Positions 10,136 through 18,146 of a DNA stretch of 33,480 nt are shown here, piece after piece. The notes under the pieces are model-generated. The model had not been told where the DNA came from and ran no database searches. It worked only from the letters and a program-made list of their open reading frames with translations. The DNA lies in contig NZ_LABX01000117.1 of assembly GCF_001043915.1 (NCBI RefSeq), forward strand, positions 1 to 33,480. The letters run 5' to 3'. Position 1 is the first letter of the stretch, and each line of letters opens with the position of its first letter. Source of the stretch: Methylobacterium aquaticum (GTDB lineage Bacteria; Pseudomonadota; Alphaproteobacteria; Rhizobiales; Beijerinckiaceae). The position numbers and the translations under genes were made by a program.

Positions 10136-10698
10136 AAGTCGCTTTCGATGAGCATGTGCCTCCGGCGCTTGTGCGCGCTCTCCAGTCATTTGCTAATGAA
10201 AGTCAATTCAAGCGTTTGACAGGTGGTTATGAGATAACTAAGGCAAAAGACTACGCTCCTAGAGATTCGGATACGGATTTTGAGGCTGGCTCAGATGTTC
10301 CATGGGTAAAGCGTTACGCTGCCGACGGCGGACAAATCATCATCTCTGGCGACGTGATGATGATGTCGCGGTCTCATGAAAGACTCGCACTTCTTGAGGC
10401 TGGGCTGATAGTTTGCTTTTTTACTCCTCAATGGTCAAATTGGAAATTTAATAGGAAATGCGCCTTATTGATTAATTGGTGGCCTGTCATAGTAAAAACG
10501 ATGGCAACGGCAGAAAAATCGACGTTCTGGCAAATTCCTTCGAACTGGCAAGAGGATGGGAGCCTCATTTCTCTGCCTACTAATGATAAAAAGCTAGCTC
10601 GTATTCAGAAGCAGTTGGAGAAGCAAGAAAGAGTGGCCGCTGCCCGAAAATCCCGCCGCGACGCTCAGACACCTGAAGGTCAGGGTAAACTAATTTAA
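10132..10698 (+). CDS. PIN-like domain protein (VapC45/DUF5615-like), probable toxin
   Basis: A 188-residue protein starting with GTG at 10132, inside the stop codon region of the upstream gene (GTGA overlap). Its first 125 residues resemble PIN-like RNases: a strand ending in acidic residues (FDEH, D6/E7), then SDVPW with D55, then IIISGD with D74, a plausible metal-binding acidic set. The segments ERLALLEAGL and FFTPQW fit the rest of the fold. The tail (about 150-188) is highly charged with many Lys, Arg and Gln. PIN toxins usually cleave RNA; whether this one does is inferred from family and partner. The coding sequence is AT-rich relative to the chromosome, pointing to horizontal acquisition. 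There is no signal peptide or membrane segment. Confidence 0.75.
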   Translation: MKVAFDEHVPPALVRALQSFANESQFKRLTGGYEITKAKDYAPRDSDTDFEAGSDVPWVKRYAADGGQIIISGDVMMMSRSHERLALLEAGLIVCFFTPQWSNWKFNRKCALLINWWPVIVKTMATAEKSTFWQIPSNWQEDGSLISLPTNDKKLARIQKQLEKQERVAAARKSRRDAQTPEGQGKLI

Positions 10699-10827
10699 TA
10701 GGCGCCAAATTTGTGGATCCGCACATAATATAAAAACAAATATTACATTATCAAAGCGAAATATAATATTATATAATCCATCAATACATGATAAACTAAA
10801 GAATAGGATAGCTAATTTATCATTAGA

Positions 10828-10864
10828 AATGTGCCACGTCTCCAACTGCCGTGGCACATTGTTT
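10828..10864. terminator. Hairpin terminator between the PIN gene and the peptide importer operon
   Basis: The arms AATGTGCCACG (10828-10838) and CGTGGCACATT (10850-10860) form a perfect 11-base stem with an 11-base loop, followed by GTTT. It lies between converging genes and can act in both directions, although neither side has a long T-run. The preceding 10699-10827 is strongly AT-rich and non-coding. The hairpin marks the right border of the AT-rich island. Confidence 0.75.
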
Positions 10865-10868
10865 GGAG

Positions 10869-11915
10869 CTACGCCACCGCCGCCACACCCCCCGGCATCA
10901 ACCGCCCTTCCTCCACCGCATGACACGCCACCCCATCCCGAAACGCCGGCACCTCCGCCTTGCACCGCTCATTCGCGAACGGGCAGCGCGGGTGAAACGT
11001 ACACCCTGACGGCGGGTTGATCGGGTTCGGGATCTCGCCCTGCACCGGCACGCGCTGGCGTCCGACATGCGCGAGGTCGGGGACCGCATCGAGGAGCATG
11101 CGGGTGTAGGGGTGCTTCGGGGCGGTGAAGAGCTCGCGGCCGCCGCCGATCTCGACGATGCGGCCGAGATACATCACGCCGATGCGGTTCGCCATGTGGC
11201 GCACCACGGCGAGGTTGTGGCTGATGAACAGGTAGGTCAGGCCGAGCCGGTCCTGGAGGTCGCGCATCAGGTTCAGGATCTGGGCCTGGACCGAGACGTC
11301 GAGGGCCGAGGTCGGCTCGTCGGCGACCAGGAACTCGGCCTCGGAGGCGAGGGCCCGCGCGATGGCGATGCGCTGGCGCTGGCCGCCCGAGAAGGCGTGG
11401 GGGTAGCGCTTGCCGTCGTCGGGGTGCAGGCCGACCAGGGTCAGCAGCTCGCCGACCCTGGCTTGAATCTCGCGCTCACCATTGAGGAGCCCGAAGGCGC
11501 GGATCGGCTCGGAGACGATCCGGTCGACCCGCCAGCGCGGGTTCATCGAGGCGTAGGGGTCCTGGAAGATCATCTGGATGCGACGGCGCAATTGGCGCCG
11601 CTCGGCGGCCTGGCGCGGGTCGGTCATCGAGATGCCGGCAATCGTCACCTCGCCGTCGGAGGGCGGCATCAGGCCGACCACCATGCGGGCGACCGTCGAC
11701 TTGCCGGAGCCGGATTCGCCGACGATCGCCAGCGTCTCGCCCTTGGCGACCGAGAACGAGACGTGGTCGACGGCGCGCAGGTATTGGCGCGGCTGGCGCT
11801 CGATCACCCGGTTGAGCCAGGGGCGCGAGACGTCGAACAGGCGGCGCAGGTCGCGGACCTGCACGTAGTCGGGCTGGGGAGACATGACCGGCTTCAAGGC
11901 GATGTGGGGCTTCAT
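10869..11915 (-). CDS. Peptide/nickel ABC importer ATPase (DppF/OppF type)
   Basis: A 348-residue ATPase subunit. Walker A is GESGSGKST at 66-74, the signature SGGQRQR lies near 176-182, Walker B is FLVADE at 195-200, and the H-loop is FISHN. The C-terminal oligopeptide-transporter extension contains CTFHPRCPFANERC, the cysteine-bearing segment typical of this subfamily. The start at 11915 overlaps the upstream ATPase stop (ATGA), so the two ATPases are translationally coupled. It is the last gene of a five-gene leftward operon and ends against the hairpin at 10828-10864. With the partner ATPase it should power peptide or similar solute uptake. Confidence 0.93.
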   Translation of the reverse strand: MKPHIALKPVMSPQPDYVQVRDLRRLFDVSRPWLNRVIERQPRQYLRAVDHVSFSVAKGETLAIVGESGSGKSTVARMVVGLMPPSDGEVTIAGISMTDPRQAAERRQLRRRIQMIFQDPYASMNPRWRVDRIVSEPIRAFGLLNGEREIQARVGELLTLVGLHPDDGKRYPHAFSGGQRQRIAIARALASEAEFLVADEPTSALDVSVQAQILNLMRDLQDRLGLTYLFISHNLAVVRHMANRIGVMYLGRIVEIGGGRELFTAPKHPYTRMLLDAVPDLAHVGRQRVPVQGEIPNPINPPSGCTFHPRCPFANERCKAEVPAFRDGVACHAVEEGRLMPGGVAAVA

Positions 11916-12895
11916 GCGGCGGCCTGTCCGGACGCGTCGTAGAGGTGGCAGGCGACCCGGTGCGAGCCGACCGTCAGGGGCTCGGGCCGGTCCACCGTGC
12001 AGCGGGCGAACACCTTCGGGCAGCGCGGGTTGAAGGCGCAGCCGGGCGGGATCGCCGAGAGCCGCGGCATCGCGCCGGGGATCTGGGCGAGGCGGTCGGT
12101 CTCCTGCGACAGGGACGGGATCGCCCCCATCAGGCCCTTGGCGTAGGGGTGGAGCGGATCGCCTACCACCGCCGCCACCGGGCCGATCTCGGCGACGCGG
12201 CCGGCATACATCACCGCGACGCGGTCGGCGGCCTCGGCGATCACCCCCATGTCGTGGGTGATCAGCATCACGGCGGTGCCGTGGTCGCGCCCGAGGCGCT
12301 TCAGCAGCGTGATGATCTGGGCCTGGACCGAGACGTCGAGGGCGGTGGTCGGCTCATCCGCAATGATCAGCTCCGGCTCGGCGGCGAGCGCCAGCGCGAT
12401 CACCACGCGCTGGCGCATGCCGCCGGAGAATTCGTGCGGGAAGCCGTCGATGCGCCGCTCCGGCGCCGGGATGCCGACCTCGGCGAGGAGATCGATCGCC
12501 CGCTGGCGGGCGGCTCGGCCTGAGAGGTCGGTGTGGGTGCGGATCGTCTCCTCGATCTGCCTTCCGACCCGGTAGAGCGGGTTGAGGCTGGTCAGCGGGT
12601 CCTGGAAGATCATGCCGATGCGCTTGCCGCGCACCCGCCGCATCGCCTCCGGGGGCAGGTTGTCGATGCGCTCGCCGGCCAGGCGAATCTCGCCGCCGGC
12701 GATGCGGCCGGGCGGGTCGATCAGGCCGATCACCGCCGAGCCGGTCACCGACTTGCCGGCGCCGGATTCGCCGACGACGCCGAGCACCTCGCCGCGGTTG
12801 ATCTCGAAGGAGACGCCGTCGAGCGCGGTCAGCACGCCGCGGCGGGTGGCGAACGCGACCCGCAGGTCGCGCACCGAGAGGACGGGGTGGGTCAT
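11912..12895 (-). CDS. Peptide/nickel ABC importer ATPase (DppD/OppD type)
   Basis: A 327-residue ATPase subunit with Walker A GESGAGKS (42-49), signature SGGMRQR (157-163), Walker B LIIADE (176-181), H-loop LITHD, and a C-terminal extension with CAFNPRCP. The start at 12895 is chosen because the domain begins there (VLSVRDLRVAF) and it lies five bases after the stop of the permease gene; a longer open frame to 13006 would overlap the permease and is rejected. It pairs with the downstream ATPase gene. Confidence 0.93.
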   Translation of the reverse strand: MTHPVLSVRDLRVAFATRRGVLTALDGVSFEINRGEVLGVVGESGAGKSVTGSAVIGLIDPPGRIAGGEIRLAGERIDNLPPEAMRRVRGKRIGMIFQDPLTSLNPLYRVGRQIEETIRTHTDLSGRAARQRAIDLLAEVGIPAPERRIDGFPHEFSGGMRQRVVIALALAAEPELIIADEPTTALDVSVQAQIITLLKRLGRDHGTAVMLITHDMGVIAEAADRVAVMYAGRVAEIGPVAAVVGDPLHPYAKGLMGAIPSLSQETDRLAQIPGAMPRLSAIPPGCAFNPRCPKVFARCTVDRPEPLTVGSHRVACHLYDASGQAAA

Positions 12896-12900
12896 GTCGG

Positions 12901-13857
12901 TCACTGGAGCTTGGGGTTCAGGGCGTCGCGCAGCCAGTCGCCGAGCAGGTTGATCGCCAGGACCAGGCCGGCAAGCGCCAGCCCCGGAAAGGCGACGATC
13001 CACCACTCGCCCGAGAACAGGAAGCGGTTGCCGGTGCGGATCAGCGTGCCGAGCGACGGCATCGTCTCCGGCAGGCCGGTGCCGAGGAAGGACAGCGTCG
13101 CCTCGGTGATGATGGCGAGGGCGAGGTTGATGGTGGCGATGACGAAGACCGGGCCGGTGACGTTCGGCAGGATGTGGCGGGTGAGGATCACCGGCGCCGA
13201 CAGGCCGATGAGCCGGCCGGCCTGGACGTAGTCCTTGTTCTTCTCGACCATCACCGAGCCGCGCACGGTGCGGGCATACTGCACCCAGAACGACAGGCCG
13301 ATCGCCACGACGATCAGCGCGATCTGCGCCTCCGCCTCCATGTGGCCGCCAGCCACCGCCTTGGCGACGCCGTCGACGATGAGCGCGATCAGGATCGCCG
13401 GGAAGGTCAGCTGCACGTCGGCGACGCGCATGATGATGGTGTCGATAAAGCCGCCGGCATAACCGGCGATGAGGCCAAGCCCGATGCCGATGAAGCCCGA
13501 CAAGAGCACGCCGAGCACGCCGACGAGGAGCGACAGGCGCATGCCGTAAAACACCGCCGAGAGCACGTCGCGGCCCTGGTCGTCGGTGCCGATCAGGAAC
13601 GGCGCCTGGCCGTCGGCATACCAGAGCGGCGGCAGGTTGGCGTTCATCAGCTCGAGCTGCGCCGGGTCGTAGGGGTTCTGCGGCGAGATGACGGGGGCGA
13701 GCAGGGCGAGGGCGATGAACAGCACGGTGGCGGCGAAGGCCACCATGGCGAGCTTCGAGCGCCGGAAACTGGCGAAGAGATCGGAATCGAGGAAGCGCGC
13801 GAGGCGCGAGGGCGGGGCCGCTTCGGTCACGGTCGGCGCGGGGGCGGGGGAGGCCAT
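12901..13857 (-). CDS. Peptide/nickel ABC importer permease (DppC type)
   Basis: A 318-residue inner-membrane permease. It has a proline- and alanine-rich cytoplasmic N-terminus, a first membrane helix at about 38-58, an extracytoplasmic segment with the family hallmark GTDDQGRDVLSAVFYGMRLS, then about five further helices. The loop VILTRHILPN is the ATPase-docking EAA-like motif, and ATLSFLGTGLP is another DppC hallmark. It lies 17 bases after the dppB-like gene and 5 bases before the ATPase gene, so all are one operon. Confidence 0.93.
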   Translation of the reverse strand: MASPAPAPTVTEAAPPSRLARFLDSDLFASFRRSKLAMVAFAATVLFIALALLAPVISPQNPYDPAQLELMNANLPPLWYADGQAPFLIGTDDQGRDVLSAVFYGMRLSLLVGVLGVLLSGFIGIGLGLIAGYAGGFIDTIIMRVADVQLTFPAILIALIVDGVAKAVAGGHMEAEAQIALIVVAIGLSFWVQYARTVRGSVMVEKNKDYVQAGRLIGLSAPVILTRHILPNVTGPVFVIATINLALAIITEATLSFLGTGLPETMPSLGTLIRTGNRFLFSGEWWIVAFPGLALAGLVLAINLLGDWLRDALNPKLQ

Positions 13858-13874
13858 GGCGTTTTAAACAATCC

Positions 13875-14855
13875 TCACGCCGCCCGCCGCACCGAGAGGC
13901 GCAGGCGCGGATCGACGATGGTGTAGAGGAGATCGACCACGAGGTTGATCGTCACGAAGATGAGGGCGACCAAGAGCAGGTAGGCGGCCATGATCGGCAC
14001 GTCGACGTTCTGCACCGCCTGCACGAACAGCAGGCCCATGCCGGGCCACTGAAACACCGTCTCGGTGATGATCGAGAAGGCGATGATCGAGCCGAGCTGG
14101 AGGCCCGCCACGGTGATGACCGGGACCAGGGTGTTCTTCAGGGCGTGGCCGAAATGGATCGAGCGGGTGGTGAGGCCCCGCGCCCGGGCGAAGCGGATGT
14201 AGTCGGTGCGCAGGACCTCCAGCATCTCGGCCCGGACGAGGCGCATGATCAGCGTCATCTGAAACAGCCCGAGCGTGATCGAGGGCAGGACCAGGGCCTT
14301 CCAGCCCGACACCGTCAGGAAGCCGGTGGTCCACCAGCCGATCCGCACCGTGTCGCCGCGGCCATAAGAAGGCAGCCAGCCCAAGGTGACCGAGAACAGG
14401 AAGATGAGCAGGATGCCGATCAGGAAGGTCGGCAGCGAGACGCCGACGAGCGAGATGGCTTGCAGGAGCTTGGCGCCGACGCTGTCGCGGTGGAGCGCCG
14501 AGTAGACCCCCATCAGGATGCCGGCGGTGAGCGCGAACACGGTGGCGCAGAGCGCGAGTTCGAGCGTCGCGGGCATCCGCTCGGCCAGCAGCGTCGAGAC
14601 CGGCTGGCGGAACTGGTACGAGTTGCCGAACTGGCCGCGCATCGCGTTGCCGGCATAGCGCGCGAATTGCACCAGCACCGGATCGTCGAGGCCGAGGCTC
14701 TGGCGGATCTGCAACCGCTCGGCATAGGGCGTATCGGGTGCCACGAGCTGGTTCACCGGATCGCCGGCGAAGCGGAACATCGCGAAGGCGATCAGCCCGA
14801 CCGCCAGCAGCACCCCGACGGATTGCAGCAGGCGGCGGAGAATGAAGGCGAGCAT
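13875..14855 (-). CDS. Peptide/nickel ABC importer permease (DppB type)
   Basis: A 326-residue inner-membrane permease beginning MLAFILRRLLQSVGVLLAVG, the usual DppB opening with a membrane helix from the first residues. It has the family segments RQSLGLDDPVLVQ and GQFGNSYQFRQPV in the extracytoplasmic region, and the docking loop with ALKNTLVPVITV near the C-terminal helices. The start at 14855 matches family length; in-frame sequence upstream crosses the intergenic hairpin and is rejected. The Shine-Dalgarno sequence is weak (AAGAAAA). Confidence 0.92.
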   Translation of the reverse strand: MLAFILRRLLQSVGVLLAVGLIAFAMFRFAGDPVNQLVAPDTPYAERLQIRQSLGLDDPVLVQFARYAGNAMRGQFGNSYQFRQPVSTLLAERMPATLELALCATVFALTAGILMGVYSALHRDSVGAKLLQAISLVGVSLPTFLIGILLIFLFSVTLGWLPSYGRGDTVRIGWWTTGFLTVSGWKALVLPSITLGLFQMTLIMRLVRAEMLEVLRTDYIRFARARGLTTRSIHFGHALKNTLVPVITVAGLQLGSIIAFSIITETVFQWPGMGLLFVQAVQNVDVPIMAAYLLLVALIFVTINLVVDLLYTIVDPRLRLSVRRAA

Positions 14856-14923
14856 GGGGGGTTTTCTTGGGTTCTGGTGGGGTCCGAGGCGGGGGCTCGG
14901 GCTCTGTTCGAAAAAATAGAGCG

Positions 14924-14954
14924 CCTTCCCCTCCCCCTTGCGGGGAGGGGAAGG
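14924..14954. repeat. Hairpin between binding-protein and permease genes of the peptide importer
   Basis: The arms CCTTCCCCTCCCC (14924-14936) and GGGGAGGGGAAGG (14942-14954) form a perfect 13-base stem with a 5-base loop. It lies in the 134-base gap after the stop of the leftward binding-protein gene and before the first permease gene. No T-run follows on the leftward strand. It is the same sequence type and operon position as the hairpin at 7085-7140, which suggests a shared role in raising binding-protein expression over permeases. Confidence 0.75.
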
Positions 14955-14989
14955 GCTCGTCCTTACAACGGGTTCGCTCTTGAAGCGCC

Positions 14990-16600
14990 TTATTGCTCCT
15001 TCGACACCCAGAACAGCATCATCTGGTTGTCGGCACGCGGCACCAGTTTCACCTTCTTCGACACGCCCCAGGCCAGCGCCTGCTGATGCAGCGGGATGTA
15101 GCCCCAGTCGTTCATGATGGTCTCGTAGGCCTGCTTGATCATCAGGTTGCGGGCCTCCTGGTCGGTCTCGCGCTCGATCTTGTCGGCCAGCGCATCGACC
15201 TTCGGGTTGCAGTAGTTCCCGAGGTTGGTGGTGCCGCGCGGCGAGGACTTGTCGGTGCGGCAGCCGGCGATCTCGAACAGGATGTTGTGCGAGTCCATCG
15301 AGGACGGCGTCCACCCCAGCATGTAGAACGAGGTGTCGAAGGCGGGCTTGAGGATCTTGGCGAAGTACTTCGCCTTGGGCTGGGCGATCAGGTTCACCTT
15401 GACGCCGACGCGGGCGAGCATCGAGGTCACCGCCTGGCAGATCGCCTCGTCGTTGACGTAGCGGTCGTTCGGGCAGTCGAGCGGCACCTCGAAGCCGTTC
15501 GGGTAGCCGGCTTCCGCCAGCAGCGCCTTGGCCTTGGCCGGGTCGTAGGCCGGGCGCTTGAACTCATTCGACAACGGGAAGAGCGGCGGGGCGATCAGCA
15601 GGGCCGCCGGGGTCGCCTGCCCGCGCATCACGCGCTTGACGATCGCGTCCTCGTCGATCGCCCGGAAGAACGCCTCGCGCACCCGCACGTCCTTGAACGG
15701 GTTCTTGCCCTTGACGTTGGAGCCGCGCAGCTCGTCGCTGGTCTGGTCCATGCCGAGATAGATCGTGCGCAGCTCAGGCGCGTTCACCACCACGGCGTTG
15801 GCGCTGGAGCTGACCCGGCTCTGGTCCTGGAGCGGGACCGGATCGACCCAGTCGACCTCGCCCGAGAGCAGGGCGGCGACCCGGGTGGCGTCGTTGCTGA
15901 TCGTGGTGAAGATCGCCTCGTCGAGGTTCGACTCGACCTTACCCCAGTAGCCGTCGAACTTCTTGAACACCGTGCGCACGCCGGGCTGGTGCTCGGTGAT
16001 GGTGAACGGGCCGGTGCCGTTCTCGTGGAGCGCCGCGTAGCTCGGGGTGGTGGCCGCGACCGGGGTCGGTTTGAGCGCGTCGTGCTTCTCGGCCCAGGTC
16101 TTCGACATGATGTACCAGCCGCCGAACTGGTACAGGGCGATCGGGTTGGGGTTCTTCAGCACCATGTCGACGGTGTGGTCGTCCACCTTCACGAAGGTGG
16201 CGTCCGCCGGCACGTTGGTCTGGAAGTTGGAGCCGGGCGCCCGCACGCGCTCGGCGGAGAAGATCACGTCGTCGGCGGTGAAGGGCGAGCCGTCGTGGAA
16301 CTTGACGTTCTTGCGCAGGTGGAAGCGGTAGCGGGTCGGCTCCGGGGTTTCCCAGGATTCGGCGAGGCCCGGGACCAGCTTCAGGTCCTTGTCGCGGGTG
16401 ACGAGCGACTCGTAGACCGCGCCATGCGCCGCGATCGTGAACGTTTCCTTGAGGGTGTACGGGTCGAGGGACTTGAGGTCGCCCTGGAAGGCGAACCGGA
16501 AGGTGTTGGCGGCCGAGGCCGGCGCGGTGCCGGCGATCGCCACGAGGGCGGTGGCGGCGGCGAGGCAGGCCAGCAGCGGACGGAACTTCACAGGCGACAT
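14990..16600 (-). CDS. Peptide/nickel ABC importer substrate-binding protein (SBP family 5)
   Basis: A 536-residue periplasmic binding protein. Residues 1-30 are a signal peptide, probably cut after ASA before ANTFRF. The mature protein follows the family 5 (DppA/OppA-like) plan: LKSLDPYTLKETFTIA, VYESLVTRD, LVPGLAESWE, FHLRKNVKFHDGSPFTADDV, and later VREAFFRAID. The start at 16600 is set by the signal peptide, with CGGAG upstream at slightly long spacing. It is the first gene of the operon SBP-permease-permease-ATPase-ATPase. The ligand may be a dipeptide, an acylated amino acid or a similar compound. The divergent amidohydrolase favours an amide-bonded substrate, but this is inference. Confidence 0.93.
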   Translation of the reverse strand: MSPVKFRPLLACLAAATALVAIAGTAPASAANTFRFAFQGDLKSLDPYTLKETFTIAAHGAVYESLVTRDKDLKLVPGLAESWETPEPTRYRFHLRKNVKFHDGSPFTADDVIFSAERVRAPGSNFQTNVPADATFVKVDDHTVDMVLKNPNPIALYQFGGWYIMSKTWAEKHDALKPTPVAATTPSYAALHENGTGPFTITEHQPGVRTVFKKFDGYWGKVESNLDEAIFTTISNDATRVAALLSGEVDWVDPVPLQDQSRVSSSANAVVVNAPELRTIYLGMDQTSDELRGSNVKGKNPFKDVRVREAFFRAIDEDAIVKRVMRGQATPAALLIAPPLFPLSNEFKRPAYDPAKAKALLAEAGYPNGFEVPLDCPNDRYVNDEAICQAVTSMLARVGVKVNLIAQPKAKYFAKILKPAFDTSFYMLGWTPSSMDSHNILFEIAGCRTDKSSPRGTTNLGNYCNPKVDALADKIERETDQEARNLMIKQAYETIMNDWGYIPLHQQALAWGVSKKVKLVPRADNQMMLFWVSKEQ

Positions 16601-16899
16601 CGACGAGAACACTCCGCGGGGGTCCAAGGGGGCAGCCAAGCGCGTTAGAGCATCTTCCGGCGCCGCAGGCGACGCCGAAATGATGAAAAATGATGCATCA
16701 TCCCGGCCCGTCTCGCCAGATCGCGGGCGAGCGTCGGTTGATCGCGCAGCACTAACAAGTCCCGGGCCAACCAGCACCGGGCCATGCGCCGGGCGCCGGA
16801 CCCATGACCCTCGCGCGCCGTGCGACGCAGTTGACCGCGCACCGGTCTGCCTGTTGCATCCTGTACCTCCGTTTCCGCCCGCCATGAGCGTCGAGTCCC
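16601..16899. promoter_or_regulatory. Divergent control region between peptide importer and amidohydrolase
   Basis: The roughly 300-base gap contains a perfect 12-base palindrome, ATGATGCATCAT (16690-16701), in a locally AT-rich patch, a candidate operator for a dimeric regulator serving both directions. TAGAGCAT at about 16645 matches the start of the 104-bp repeats elsewhere in the window, but the rest does not align. No promoter hexamers were assigned, and no coding gene is supported in the gap. Confidence 0.4.
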
Positions 16900-18069
16900 A
16901 TGCCCGTCATCAACCGCGTCGCCGCCCTCTCCGACGAGATCACGGCCTGGCGCCGCGATTTCCACCAGCATCCCGAGCTGCTGTTCGCTCTCGACCGTAC
17001 CTCCGGCCTGGTGGCCGAGCGGCTGCGGGCCTTCGGCTGCGACGAGGTGGTGACGGGTTTGGGCAAGACCGGCGTCGTCGCCGTCATCCGCGGCCGCGAC
17101 ACCGGCTCGGGCAAGGTCATCGGTCTGCGCGCCGACATGGACGCGCTGCCGATCGAGGAGACGAGCGGCGTCCCCCACCGCTCGACGGTGCCGGGCAAGA
17201 TGCACGCCTGCGGCCATGACGGGCACACCGCGATGCTGCTCGGCGCCGCCAAGTACCTGGCCGAGACCCGCAACTTCGACGGCACCGCGATTCTGATCTT
17301 CCAGCCGGCCGAGGAGGGCGGCGGCGGCGCCGACGTGATGCTGAAGGACGGCCTGATGGAGCGCTTCGGCATCCAGGAGGTCTACGGCCTGCACAACATG
17401 CCGGGCCTGGCGCTCGGCAGCTTCGCGATCCGCCCCGGCGCGATCATGGCGGCGGCCGACCGGATCACCATCACGGTCACCGGCAAGGGCGGGCACGCGG
17501 CGGCCCCGCACCAGTGCATCGATCCGGTGCTGGTCGCCTCCCACATCGTCACCGCCCTGCAATCGATCGCCTCGCGCAGCGTCGATCCGGTGCAGTCGGC
17601 GGTGATCTCGATCACGCAGGTGAAGGCCGGCGACGCGTTCAACGTGATCCCGGAATTCGCGATTCTCAACGGCACGGTGCGTACCCTCTCCGAGAGCGTC
17701 CGCGACCTGTGCGAGGCGCGCATCGCGCAGGTGGCCTCGAACGTCGCCGCCGCTTTCGGCGCCACGGCCACCGCCGATTACGGCCGCGGCTACCCGGTCA
17801 CCGCCAACGATCCGGGACGGGCGAGCTTCATGGCCGACGTCGCCGCGGAGGTCTCGGGCGAGGGGGCGGTGGAGCGTGCCGTCCAGCCGATGATGGGCGC
17901 GGAGGATTTTTCGTACATGCTGAACGCCCGGCCGGGCGCCTACATCTTCCTCGGCACCGGCCCAGGCGCCGGCCTGCACCACCCGGCCTACGACTTCAAC
18001 GACGAGGCGGCGCCCTACGGCGTCTCGTTGTTCGCCCGGGTGATCGAGCGGGCGATGCCGGCGGCGTGA
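16900..18069 (+). CDS. M20D amidohydrolase (hippurate hydrolase-like)
   Basis: A 389-residue cytoplasmic metallo-amidohydrolase that should split an N-acyl or peptide-like amide into an acid and an amino acid. It has RADMDALP (77-84), CGHDGH with probable metal ligands C104 and H106, QPAEEGGGG with E138/E139, H165 (GLHN), the lid/dimer motif GKGGHAAAPH, and near the C-terminus MGAEDFSYM and GLHHPAYDFND supplying the last histidine ligand. This ligand pattern is that of hippurate hydrolases and IAA-amino acid hydrolases. The start at 16900 has only a weak upstream ribosome site. The gene is divergent from a peptide-class importer, and import followed by hydrolysis of the same ligand is the simplest reading. 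The substrate is not determined. Confidence 0.92.
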   Translation: MPVINRVAALSDEITAWRRDFHQHPELLFALDRTSGLVAERLRAFGCDEVVTGLGKTGVVAVIRGRDTGSGKVIGLRADMDALPIEETSGVPHRSTVPGKMHACGHDGHTAMLLGAAKYLAETRNFDGTAILIFQPAEEGGGGADVMLKDGLMERFGIQEVYGLHNMPGLALGSFAIRPGAIMAAADRITITVTGKGGHAAAPHQCIDPVLVASHIVTALQSIASRSVDPVQSAVISITQVKAGDAFNVIPEFAILNGTVRTLSESVRDLCEARIAQVASNVAAAFGATATADYGRGYPVTANDPGRASFMADVAAEVSGEGAVERAVQPMMGAEDFSYMLNARPGAYIFLGTGPGAGLHHPAYDFNDEAAPYGVSLFARVIERAMPAA

Positions 18070-18146
18070 GGGGAGGGGGCCGCCGCGGGACGCCTCGGTT
18101 CCGGCGGCGGCTCGCCCGCCATCCGCGCGGCGCCATATGGTCGGGC

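Noticed and set aside
8997..11134. Sixteen-base match GGGGCGGTGAAGAGCT at 8997-9012 and 11119-11134 as possible island-flanking direct repeats
   Set aside because: The right copy lies inside the conserved coding sequence of the peptide ATPase, about 250 bases beyond the island border, so it cannot be an insertion duplication; chance in GC-rich coding DNA is likelier.
16645..16701. Third copy of the 104-bp repeat starting at TAGAGCAT near 16645
   Set aside because: Only the first eight bases match; neither hairpin of the repeat can be aligned.
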